Shown here piece by piece: positions 1 through 6,326 of a DNA stretch of 14,568 bases. The stretch's first letter is position 1; every line of letters starts with the position of its first letter. The translations under genes and the position numbers were made by a program. The stretch is from Oscillospiraceae bacterium (GTDB lineage: Bacteria; Bacillota; Clostridia; Oscillospirales; Acutalibacteraceae): the NCBI GenBank assembly GCA_015066165.1, contig SVOX01000027.1:1-14568 (forward strand), in the 5' to 3' direction. A model generated the notes under the pieces. The model was not told where the DNA came from and searched no databases. It was given only the letters and a program-made list of their open reading frames with translations.

Positions 1-28
1 TTTTATATTAAAAGTGAGGTATTTTACT

Positions 29-280
29 ATGCACAAACTGAAAATGAAGGCAACAAAAGGACTGACTTTTGAGGAGGGTTGTAATAAGTATTTGGAATAC
101 TGTCGGCAGAGAAATTTAAGGCAAGGAACTATAAATCATTACAGACAAAGCTATGTTCAGTTCTTTAAGTTCTTTGAGCCTGATACGCCAATAGAACAGA
201 TAACAGAAAAGTCATATAACAGTTATGTATTACATTTAAAAAAGACATTAAACAATGATGTTATCAAAATGTTTATGTAA
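29..280 (+). pseudogene. Truncated tyrosine recombinase (integrase) N-terminal fragment
   Basis: The 83-residue product resembles the N-terminal SAM-like core-binding domain of phage/transposon tyrosine recombinases: an LTFEEG start, then LRQGTINHYRQSY and the ITEKSYNSYVLHLKK helix. That domain grips the DNA arm of the recombination site. The catalytic domain with its R-H-R-Y residues is absent; a full enzyme is usually around 300 residues, and the frame closes soon after NNDV. I choose ATG at 29 because GTGAGGT at 14-20 is a well-placed ribosome binding site. The GTG at 14 lies inside that site. The promoter of the next gene begins only nine bases after the stop, so the missing part was probably deleted. 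This is most likely a non-functional relic of an integrated element. A short standalone DNA-binding protein is possible but less likely. Confidence 0.7.
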
Positions 281-289
281 ATCCTTTAA

Positions 290-318
290 TTGACAATAGT
301 GCTTAAAATAGTTATAAT
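290..318 (+). promoter_or_regulatory. Sigma-A-type promoter for the secreted repeat protein
   Basis: A perfect -35 (TTGACA, 290-295) and a perfect -10 (TATAAT, 313-318) are separated by exactly 17 bases. Transcription should begin near 325, giving a leader of about 29 bases that contains GGAG at 342-345. This fits a start at the ATG at 354, because the upstream ATG at 330 would lie only about five bases into the transcript. The consensus match predicts strong constitutive expression unless a repressor acts here. Confidence 0.85.
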
Positions 319-353
319 ATAGTATGTAAATGTTATTTGATGGAGATAAAAGT

Positions 354-3269
354 ATGAGAAAAATCGTTTCGGTATTTTTAGCGCTTATATTGGCTTTTGG
401 CGTTGTTACGCCAACTGTTGTGTCTGCTGCAAAGGTGAAAAAGGTTTCAAAGCCTAAAATTTCGTCGGTTTCGACTGTTTCTACTACTTCAATTAAAATT
501 AAGTGGAAAAAGGTATCGGGAGCAGACGGATATGTAATTTATCAAAAGAAAAACAGCGGCAAATATACAAAGGTTAAAACTATAACTTCAGGTAAGACTA
601 CTTCTTACACTAAAAAAAGTCTTACAAGTGCTACTAAGTATACATATAAAATTAAGGCTTATGATAAAGTAGGTTCTAAAAAGGTTTACAGTAAATATTC
701 AAGCAGTAAATCGACATATACAAAGCCTTCTAAGGTTAAAATTTCATCAGTTGCTACGGCTTCGGCTACTTCGGTTAAAATTAAATGGAAAAAAGTATCC
801 AGAGCAGACGGTTATGTAATCTATCAAAAGAAGAGTGGCGGTGAATACACCAAAATTAAAACTATAACCTCGGGCAAAACTACTTCTTATACTAAAAAAA
901 GCCTTTCTCCTTCAAAGAAGTATACTTATAAAATTAAGGCTTATATAAAATCGGGAACTAAAAAGATTTATGGTAGTTATTCGGATACTTGCTCAATTAA
1001 GATTCCGGCTTCAAAGCCATCTAGTTCTACGCAAACTAACACATCATCCGCTATATCTACATCATCAACTTCAAGTTCGTCATCATCGAGTTCTTCACAA
1101 ACTTCTTCAAATACGAACTCGTCAAATATAAGCTCTACAACTTCGAGCAACACAAGCTCTACAACTTCGAGTAACACAAGCTCTACAACTTCGAGCAACA
1201 CAAGCTCTACAACTTCGAGCAACACAAGCTCTACAACTTCGAGCGACACAAGTTCTACAACTTCGAGTAACACAAGCTCTACAACTTCGAGTAATACAAG
1301 CTCTACAACTTCGAGCGACACAAGTTCTACAACTTCGAGTAACACAAGCTCTACAACTTCGAGTAATACAATTTCAACTAAAACTCCCTCTCTCTCTCAA
1401 GGCACTATAGATAATGGTACAATCTATTCTCACGTTACAACTCGTGTTTACACTGATGAATTTCTTTCGATTTCTGATTATACAGATGTTATATTGGCTT
1501 CGGGCTATAAGGCGATGATCCACGTTTATGACAATTCTCAAAATTGGCTTGCTAGGAACGGCAATTGGATAATAGGCTTAGGCGATTCAATTTATACCAC
1601 AACCAAAATGAAGTCTTTGTCAAGCAACGCGGTTTATTTCAGAGTGGTTGTAGCGCCTGTGGTTGAAGGTAATATCACTCCTAACAGTACAAAGAATGTT
1701 CTCACTTTGACATATTCTTCTTTGGCTGAAGGTGGTACTTCAAGTTCAACTACCTTGTCTAACATAACGCTTTCAAGCAGTCTAGAAACCTTATCTAAAA
1801 AGACTACTTACGATCTTTTACCCTCTATCAGCGAAGTGGCGGCTCTTATGAAAACTTCGGTTGCAACTTCAACTCTTGGCGCTAAGTTTATCGAAAATAC
1901 TACTCAGACTGCTTCCGCTGTATCTTCACTTCGTACAGTTACTGATAACAGAATAAACGATATTCGCAATACCGATAATATTTCTATACCGTCAAATGCA
2001 ACGGTTTACTACGTTTCAAATTCGGGTAGTGACTCTAACAACGGCACAAGTTCCAAAACACCTTGGGCATCACTCTCTAAGGCGGCATCTGTAACCGGTA
2101 CAAGCAGCAAACCTGCATACGTTTTATTCGAACGCGGCGGCACTTGGCGCGGTCAGCTTACCACGTCAGCTTACGTTACCTACTCGGCATACGGTTCGGG
2201 AGACAAGCCGAAGTTTTTCGGTTCACCGTTTAATGCGGGTGGCAGTTCAAATAGCAGTAAATGGTCTAAATATTCGGGTAACATCTGGAAGTTGACATCA
2301 AGTAGCTTGAAAGATGATATCGGCGCAATTATTTTCAATGATTCCTCTTATGCTACTAAAAAGTTGTCATTGAGCGAAGTTAAATCTGACCTTCAATTCT
2401 ACCACGACTATTCTAATGGTGTGGTTTACCTTTACAGCACTTCTAACCCTGCAACAAGATTTAGCTCAATCGAATTTAATTCAGGTTATCACATTATTGT
2501 TGCAAAGAAGAATGTGACTATCGATAATCTTTGTATTAAATTCGGCGGTAAACACGGTATATCTTCGGGCAACTCTTCTTACCTTACTGTAAAGAATTGT
2601 GAATTGGGTTGGATTGGCGGTTCATTGCAACATCCCGGTACTGATACCGTAAGATTTGGTAACGCTATTGAAATTTGGGGTTATTGTGATAATTTCACCG
2701 TAATCGATAATTATATTTATCAGGTTTACGATGCAGGTATTACACAGCAAATAACCTTAACTGATAATACAACTCGCAAACATCAAAACGTGCTTTACTC
2801 AGGCAACGTTATAGAAAAATGTAATTATTCTATCGAATATTGGATTACTTCAACCGATGAAAACCAAAGCTATATTGATACCTTCCTTATCGAAGATAAC
2901 CTTATGTGGTATGCAGGCACAGGTATTTGCGAAACCCGTCCAGACGGCGGTAATGCTTCACACATTCAGGGTTGGCGTAAATACAACCGCAACCGCGCTA
3001 AAAACTTCGCCGTTCGTAACAATGTTATGATTGAATCTACCGGTCAACTAGTAGACATTTATACCACACAGAAAAACAGCGACGGCAGCAATTCTATGCC
3101 GACCTTTAATAATAACATTATGCTTAACAAATCAGGCACTAATTTTGGTATTTTAAAACAAGGCACAAGTGGTGACACATCAATACCCAAATTTGCTGTA
3201 CTTAATAAAAACATATTCAACTCTGTTGACAACGTGCTAAATGGTGACATTTTAGGTTTTATCCGTTAA
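354..3269 (+). CDS. Secreted protein with two Fn3-like repeats, Ser/Thr linker and beta-helix-like C-terminus
   Basis: The product is 971 residues. ATG 354 is chosen because GGAG at 342-345 is eight bases upstream and it begins a clean signal peptide: MRK, a hydrophobic stretch, and a likely cut after VVSA at residue 25. Residues about 33-122 and 125-217 are two fibronectin-III-like modules, very similar to each other with a 94-residue period (shared WKKVS, ADGYVIYQKK, TSGKTTSYTKK). Residues about 222-345 are an almost pure Ser/Thr/Asn linker, including ten NTSSTTSS-type units. Residues about 350-450 form a further beta-rich domain of unknown type. From about 548, VYYVSNSGSDSNNGT followed by PWASLSKA is the usual opening of right-handed parallel beta-helix proteins such as polysaccharide lyases. 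The protein is therefore probably extracellular and carbohydrate-directed, but I cannot name catalytic residues or a substrate. I see no LPXTG motif, S-layer module or dockerin. It ends without an obvious terminator. Confidence 0.8.
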   Translation: MRKIVSVFLALILAFGVVTPTVVSAAKVKKVSKPKISSVSTVSTTSIKIKWKKVSGADGYVIYQKKNSGKYTKVKTITSGKTTSYTKKSLTSATKYTYKIKAYDKVGSKKVYSKYSSSKSTYTKPSKVKISSVATASATSVKIKWKKVSRADGYVIYQKKSGGEYTKIKTITSGKTTSYTKKSLSPSKKYTYKIKAYIKSGTKKIYGSYSDTCSIKIPASKPSSSTQTNTSSAISTSSTSSSSSSSSSQTSSNTNSSNISSTTSSNTSSTTSSNTSSTTSSNTSSTTSSNTSSTTSSDTSSTTSSNTSSTTSSNTSSTTSSDTSSTTSSNTSSTTSSNTISTKTPSLSQGTIDNGTIYSHVTTRVYTDEFLSISDYTDVILASGYKAMIHVYDNSQNWLARNGNWIIGLGDSIYTTTKMKSLSSNAVYFRVVVAPVVEGNITPNSTKNVLTLTYSSLAEGGTSSSTTLSNITLSSSLETLSKKTTYDLLPSISEVAALMKTSVATSTLGAKFIENTTQTASAVSSLRTVTDNRINDIRNTDNISIPSNATVYYVSNSGSDSNNGTSSKTPWASLSKAASVTGTSSKPAYVLFERGGTWRGQLTTSAYVTYSAYGSGDKPKFFGSPFNAGGSSNSSKWSKYSGNIWKLTSSSLKDDIGAIIFNDSSYATKKLSLSEVKSDLQFYHDYSNGVVYLYSTSNPATRFSSIEFNSGYHIIVAKKNVTIDNLCIKFGGKHGISSGNSSYLTVKNCELGWIGGSLQHPGTDTVRFGNAIEIWGYCDNFTVIDNYIYQVYDAGITQQITLTDNTTRKHQNVLYSGNVIEKCNYSIEYWITSTDENQSYIDTFLIEDNLMWYAGTGICETRPDGGNASHIQGWRKYNRNRAKNFAVRNNVMIESTGQLVDIYTTQKNSDGSNSMPTFNNNIMLNKSGTNFGILKQGTSGDTSIPKFAVLNKNIFNSVDNVLNGDILGFIR
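1125..1364 (+). repeat. 24-bp tandem repeat, ten units, coding for NTSSTTSS
   Basis: Ten in-frame 24-base units resembling AGCTCTACAACTTCGAG plus AACACA encode the Ser/Thr linker; a partial eleventh unit begins at 1365. Units are near identical. The sixth and ninth have GAC instead of AAC (Asp for Asn) and AGT instead of AGC at the next serine. The Asp-Asn-Asn order therefore occurs twice, giving a 72-base higher-order period. The unit length is a multiple of three, so gain or loss changes linker length without breaking the frame. Confidence 0.95.
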
Positions 3270-3416
3270 GCGTTAATTGAATATTTTTCAAAAATTTATC
3301 TTTATGCAACAAAATCGCTTTGCTTAATTTCATTTTTAGTGTTTGATTTCGGACTTAAAAATTCAATAAGTAATATATATTCTCAAGCATTATTTTATAG
3401 AGCATTTAAAAACGCG

Positions 3417-3445
3417 CTTACAAATTAGTGTCAATACGATATAAT
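3417..3445 (+). promoter_or_regulatory. Possible promoter in the 3270-3546 gap
   Basis: CTTACA (3417-3422) and TATAAT (3440-3445) are 17 bases apart. The -35 is weak (4 of 6) and the -10 is perfect. It could drive a short transcript through the gene remnant to the terminator at 3703-3732, about 280 bases. The rest of 3270-3546 is AT-rich, with stops in all frames I read and no convincing RNA fold. It may simply be debris from a deletion. Confidence 0.35.
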
Positions 3446-3546
3446 GTAATCAAGAAAACTCAAAACGATGTGTTTAGTAGGACAAATATTATAATTAAAT
3501 AGTGTTAAAAAGCGCGTTATAATAAGGCTTTCGGGCTATGTTCTGA

Positions 3547-3672
3547 AAAGGTCTTTTATTTACTGATTCAGAGTGCGTTGAGATGATGGGTCTTATAGGC
3601 GCAGGTAACAACCCCATGGTTGGTATGACTGTTGCTTGCGCAGTTGCAGTTAACGAAGCACTTAATAAGTAA
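3547..3672 (+). pseudogene. Orphan C-terminal tail of an unidentified gene
   Basis: In one frame there is a protein-like stretch containing MMGLIGAGNNPMVGM and VACAVAVNEALNK, ending in TAA at 3670-3672. The Gly/Ala-rich, amphipathic character and good codon usage look like the end of a real protein. Upstream the frame is closed by TGA at 3544, and no good ribosome binding site precedes the ATG pair at 3583/3586. A strong terminator follows 30 bases after the stop, as expected for the 3' end of a gene whose 5' part has been lost. I do not recognise the family. A 29-residue free peptide starting at 3583 cannot be excluded. Confidence 0.4.
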
Positions 3673-3702
3673 TTCGGAATTCGTAATGCGGAATTCGTAA
3701 TT
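3671..3702. repeat. Short tandem GGAATTCGTAAT repeat
   Basis: CGGAATTCGTAAT and GCGGAATTCGTAAT stand in tandem with a leading partial copy (AATTC), so the tract is nearly self-complementary around its GAATTC cores. It sits exactly between the stop of the gene remnant and the terminator. Similar simple intergenic tracts occur in Clostridia genomes, but I cannot assign it to a named element. Confidence 0.5.
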
Positions 3703-3735
3703 AAAGGACTTGAGAGAAATCTCAAGTCCTTTTTG
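3703..3735 (+). terminator. Intrinsic terminator after the gene remnant
   Basis: AAAGGACTTGAGA (3703-3715) pairs perfectly with TCTCAAGTCCTTT (3720-3732) across a GAAA tetraloop. The T-run continues to 3735. This 13-bp stem is one of the strongest terminators in the window, yet no intact plus-strand gene lies just upstream. Confidence 0.9.
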
Positions 3736-3789
3736 TTGCTTATATGAATAGAATAACAATTTACAAATATCTTTCACTACCTGAAACTC

Positions 3790-3814
3790 AAAAGGGAGCG
3801 GCAAAACCGCTCCC
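3790..3814 (-). terminator. Intrinsic terminator of the PH-domain gene pair
   Basis: GGGAGCGG (3794-3801) and CCGCTCCC (3807-3814) form an 8-bp GC-rich stem with a five-base loop. Read on the minus strand it is followed by TTTT (3793-3790). It lies 12 bases beyond the stop of the 3827-4255 gene, the right place to end that transcript. Confidence 0.85.
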
Positions 3815-3826
3815 AATTTACTATAT

Positions 3827-4255
3827 TTAACCTAAAAACGCGCTATCTCTTTTTAATGTTTCAGAAGCGATAGTGTCAAATATTTCTTGTTTGTTTTTGC
3901 AAAAATGGAATCGAACTTTTGTTGATGGTGATCCACAACCAATTCCGCCGAAGTAACGCATTGAAATATTTGTAATTTTTTCAATAGGTAAATCTGTTCT
4001 ATACCCAAATGCACCACGCGCAATTACTCTTTTATTTGTTACAATGAGTTCACACTTTTTTAATAAGACAGTGAGAATTGTTGCAAAAAAAATCAAAGGA
4101 ATTCCGCCGACCATACCAATAATTATAATTTCTGCATCATTATCAATAATTCCACCAATGCAACAAAGTGCAAAAAAAGTAATGCCGAGTATCCAAAGAA
4201 TAGTAATAATAAATTTTCCTCCAAAAACACCTTTAATTAAAACTTTTTCTTCCAT
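3827..4255 (-). CDS. Small membrane protein with PH-like (bPH_2/YdbS-type) domain
   Basis: The 142-residue product has two closely spaced hydrophobic segments (about residues 14-38 and 44-67). Then comes a short soluble domain beginning CELIVTNKRVIARG, followed by the DLPIEKITNI strand. Those two motifs are the hallmark of bacterial PH-like domains of the DUF304/YdbS group, small beta-barrels held under the membrane whose ligands are mostly unknown. The barrel seems slightly shortened, with GCGSPSTKVRFHF where homologues usually carry a glycine-rich hairpin. AAAGGAG (4264-4270) gives a good ribosome binding site for ATG at 4255. The gene follows its larger neighbour by 16 bases, so the two are almost certainly co-transcribed. 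Both proteins start MEEK-I/V-L, suggesting shared ancestry of their N-termini. No specific function can be assigned. Confidence 0.75.
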   Translation of the reverse strand: MEEKVLIKGVFGGKFIITILWILGITFFALCCIGGIIDNDAEIIIIGMVGGIPLIFFATILTVLLKKCELIVTNKRVIARGAFGYRTDLPIEKITNISMRYFGGIGCGSPSTKVRFHFCKNKQEIFDTIASETLKRDSAFLG

Positions 4256-4271
4256 TTTTATTACTCCTTTA

Positions 4272-5018
4272 TTAAAACAGTTTTATATCATCTACTGTAT
4301 TTGTGTTTGTTTCTACGTTTGTGGGTTGTTGTACAATTTTTATTTCAGGCACAAAAGGTTTTATGTAATTATATATTTCATCACTATTTTTTAGCGTTGA
4401 TAATTTCAATTTTTTCTTTTCAGTTTTTATTATTATAACTTTACCTTTTTTTGTTATTTCTATAATTTCACTGAAAGAAATATCGAATTTTTTAATACCC
4501 TTTTTACCCTTAATAGTATTTTCAGTTACAATATAATTGCACTTTTGTATGGTGGCTATACTGAGTATGATAAGAAGTGCTAATATAATTGAACCCCAAA
4601 TTATCCATTGAAAAGCCCACTCGTCATAATGTCCCAAAAAGAAGGATCTATTTGCACTGCTTATACTACCATATTCCAACACTTCGCAATTTGTATATAT
4701 CATGTTATTTTCTATATTACCAATTGATGATATATACTTGTATTTATTCTTTTTATATTCACCTTCAATATATTCACTAAAAGTTGAATATTCATCGCGT
4801 TTAGTTTCATAGTCTTTTTCTGTGAATATTAAATCATCTATTTCATCAACTTTGCCAACACAGGATGAATCGTGTATATGATCATCGTAAAAATGTGAAC
4901 AATCATATAGTTCTTTAACGTAATATGCTACTAATATCGCAACAAACAACACAAGCGTAATTTTTATAAATGGCAAAAACTTATGTGTTTTTACTTCAAA
5001 CAAGATTTTTTCTTCCAT
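4272..5018 (-). CDS. Two-pass membrane protein with extracytoplasmic Cys/His loop and C-terminal PH-like domain
   Basis: The 248-residue product has a hydrophobic segment at about residues 15-36, a soluble stretch of roughly 100 residues, a second hydrophobic segment at about 138-160, and then a PH-like domain (KCNYIVTENTIKG, ISFSEIIEITKKG, a basic strand rich in Lys). The YIVTENTIKG and IxFSEIxEI pattern parallels the VTNKRVIARG/LPIEKITNI pattern of the next gene, so the two are probably distant paralogues. The N-terminal loop carries a cluster of possible metal ligands, DCSHFYDDHIHDSSC. The C-terminus is a Thr/Asn-rich tail. AAAGGAAG (5026-5033) lies seven bases before ATG at 5018. A promoter at 5159-5187 and a terminator-like hairpin at 5078-5101 precede it. 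The biochemical role is unknown; sensing or membrane stress are guesses only. Confidence 0.7.
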   Translation of the reverse strand: MEEKILFEVKTHKFLPFIKITLVLFVAILVAYYVKELYDCSHFYDDHIHDSSCVGKVDEIDDLIFTEKDYETKRDEYSTFSEYIEGEYKKNKYKYISSIGNIENNMIYTNCEVLEYGSISSANRSFFLGHYDEWAFQWIIWGSIILALLIILSIATIQKCNYIVTENTIKGKKGIKKFDISFSEIIEITKKGKVIIIKTEKKKLKLSTLKNSDEIYNYIKPFVPEIKIVQQPTNVETNTNTVDDIKLF

Positions 5019-5071
5019 TTTAAAACTTCCTTTACTTTTATTTTCGGTGATAACACTATCCCCCTAAAATT

Positions 5072-5109
5072 AAAAAAGTGTGTGCAACCGAAGTCACACA
5101 CACCGAAAA
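5072..5109 (-). terminator. Leader terminator / putative attenuator ahead of the PH-domain operon
   Basis: On the minus strand GUGUGUG (5101-5095) pairs with CACACAC (5084-5078). The loop contains UUCG closed by AC/GU, and six U residues follow directly (5077-5072). It is a textbook intrinsic terminator, but it sits downstream of the promoter at 5159-5187 and 53 bases before the start codon of the gene it precedes. An upstream CACACA (5148-5143) could pair with the 5' arm of the hairpin as an antiterminator. A 9-bp long-range pairing (5101-5109 with 5041-5049) encloses the hairpin. GU-repeat pairing is degenerate, so the alternative fold is inference. Confidence 0.65.
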
Positions 5110-5158
5110 ATGCAGACTCCGTAAATTAATCCATATTAAGTTTGTGTGGTATGTGTTT

Positions 5159-5187
5159 ATTATATCATTATAACCTTAAAAAATCAA
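5159..5187 (-). promoter_or_regulatory. Sigma-A-type promoter for the PH-domain operon
   Basis: On the minus strand TTGATT (5187-5182) and TATAAT (5164-5159) are separated by 17 bases. Transcription should begin near 5152, giving a leader of about 134 bases. That is long enough to hold the hairpin at 5078-5101. Confidence 0.75.
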
Positions 5188-5246
5188 TCGATTTATATTT
5201 TTGTGGCAGTTTAAATTTAGGGTCTTTTAATGTTAGCGGATTTTTG

Positions 5247-5275
5247 TTGCAAAAAATATTCAAATATTATATAAT
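5247..5275 (+). promoter_or_regulatory. Promoter for the DUF4349-type lipoprotein
   Basis: TTGCAA (5247-5252, 4 of 6) and a perfect TATAAT (5270-5275) are 17 bases apart. The transcript would start near 5282 and has GGAGGG (5289-5294) just before the start codon at 5300, so the leader is very short. Confidence 0.65.
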
Positions 5276-5299
5276 AAACTTAAGAAACGGAGGGATTTT

Positions 5300-6151
5300 A
5301 TGAAAAAAATTATAACATTGGCTATTTGCACCATTTTTATTATGGTAATGCTTTGTGGGTGTGGCGATACTGCAACAAGCAAAGAGTATGCGATTGATGA
5401 TTCGATGAATTATTCCGCTGAAGAACTTTCAGAAGATAGTTTGTCTGATGCGAGTTCAAAAGACAAGGCGCTTGATTCACGTAAATTGATTAAAGAATTT
5501 TCTTTATCAATTGAAACAAAAGATTATGATAATTATATTACCGGTGTACGTAATAATGTTGCTTCAAGCGGCGGTTACATAGAAAATTCTAACGAGTCAA
5601 GTTACTCTAAATTGAGAAGTTTTACCGCTGTTATTAGAATTCCTGTTGGAAAAGCCGAAGGTTTTACAAAATCAGTTTCTAAAGACGTTACGGTTGTTGA
5701 AAAAAGTGAAAATGTGGAAGACGTAACCGAGCAATATGTTGACGTTGAGGCAAGAATTAAAGTTTTTAAAGCCGAAGAAGAAAGTCTTATTGAAATAATG
5801 AAAAAAGCAAGCAACGTTAAAGATTTGCTTTCGGTTAAAGAGCGTCTTGCCGATGTAAGAGCCCAAATTGAGTCTTATACCGCACAGTTGAAGAGTTTGC
5901 AAAATCAAACCGCTTACAGTACTATAAACTTAACGGTTGAAGAAGTAGAACGTGAAGTTCAAAAAGAAGGATATTGGAGCGGAATTTGGAATAATATAAT
6001 TAAAGGATTTAAAAATGTTTGGACAATAATAACATCTTTATTTGCGTTCTTAATATCTGCAATTCCTTATTTGATTCTTATATCAGTTGTTGCTGTAATT
6101 ATAATTATTTTGGTACGCTATTTTAAAAAGAGAAAATCAAATAAAAAGTAA
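5300..6151 (+). CDS. DUF4349-type lipoprotein with coiled coil and C-terminal membrane segment
   Basis: The product is 283 residues. It starts with a lipoprotein signal peptide: MKK, hydrophobic core, lipobox L18-C19-G20-C21, with C21 the likely lipidated cysteine. An acidic Ser-rich spacer (about 25-58) leads to the DUF4349 pattern: RKLIKEFSLSIETKDYDNY, SSGGYIE, a beta strand AVIRIPVGKAEGF, then EQYVDVEARIKVFKAEEESL. A predicted coiled coil follows (about 155-200), closing with the STINLTVEEVE strand. Residues about 250-275 form a membrane helix ending in a strongly basic tail (RYFKKRKSNKK). The chain would thus be tethered outside the cell at both ends. The family is of unknown function, and the fold suggests an envelope structural or sensory role. 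It is flanked by its own promoter and terminator. AGGGATTTT gives adequate spacing to ATG 5300. Confidence 0.85.
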   Translation: MKKIITLAICTIFIMVMLCGCGDTATSKEYAIDDSMNYSAEELSEDSLSDASSKDKALDSRKLIKEFSLSIETKDYDNYITGVRNNVASSGGYIENSNESSYSKLRSFTAVIRIPVGKAEGFTKSVSKDVTVVEKSENVEDVTEQYVDVEARIKVFKAEEESLIEIMKKASNVKDLLSVKERLADVRAQIESYTAQLKSLQNQTAYSTINLTVEEVEREVQKEGYWSGIWNNIIKGFKNVWTIITSLFAFLISAIPYLILISVVAVIIIILVRYFKKRKSNKK

Positions 6152-6162
6152 TAACAGAAATA

Positions 6163-6194
6163 AAAAGAACTTGGTATAATTACCAAGTTCTTTT
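6163..6194 (+). terminator. Intrinsic terminator after the DUF4349-type gene
   Basis: AAAAGAACTTGGTA (6163-6176) pairs perfectly with TACCAAGTTCTTTT (6181-6194) around a TAAT loop. It starts 12 bases after the stop codon, and the terminal T-run forms the U-tract. Confidence 0.9.
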
Positions 6195-6251
6195 AAATTT
6201 ATAAACCCAATAATATTTTGGGTAATTTATTTGGTAATAAGTGGTTTTAAT

Positions 6252-6266
6252 ATATGAATTTCATAT
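6252..6266. promoter_or_regulatory. Palindrome abutting the GH94 -35 box, candidate operator
   Basis: ATATGAA (6252-6258), a central T, and TTCATAT (6260-6266) form a perfect 15-base palindrome ending on the first base of the -35 box at 6266. A further ACCCAA/TTGGGT inverted repeat lies at 6205-6223. Either could bind a sugar-responsive repressor or activator, but AT-rich palindromes also arise by chance. Confidence 0.35.
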
Positions 6267-6294
6267 TTACTTTTATAAGTTGTTTTGGTATAAT
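6266..6294 (+). promoter_or_regulatory. Extended -10 promoter for the GH94 phosphorylase
   Basis: TTTACT (6266-6271, 4 of 6) and TATAAT (6289-6294) are 17 bases apart. TGG immediately before the -10 supplies the extended -10 element, which compensates for the weak -35. Transcription should begin near 6301, and AAAGGAG follows at 6313-6319. Confidence 0.75.
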
Positions 6295-6326
6295 ATATAA
6301 AAATATCTTCACAAAGGAGAATGAAA

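Noticed and set aside
977..1345. Long minus-strand open frame of Leu/Val/Glu-rich repeats
   Set aside because: It is the antisense of the 24-bp tandem repeat, which lacks stops in this frame by composition. There is no ribosome binding site or natural protein character.
1125..1370. Possible CRISPR array
   Set aside because: The 24-base units are contiguous with no spacers and are in frame within a protein, so this is a coding tandem repeat.
3495..3816. Two overlapping minus-strand frames of 76 and 82 codons
   Set aside because: Both run antisense through terminators and the gene remnant. They have no ribosome binding site and no family resemblance.
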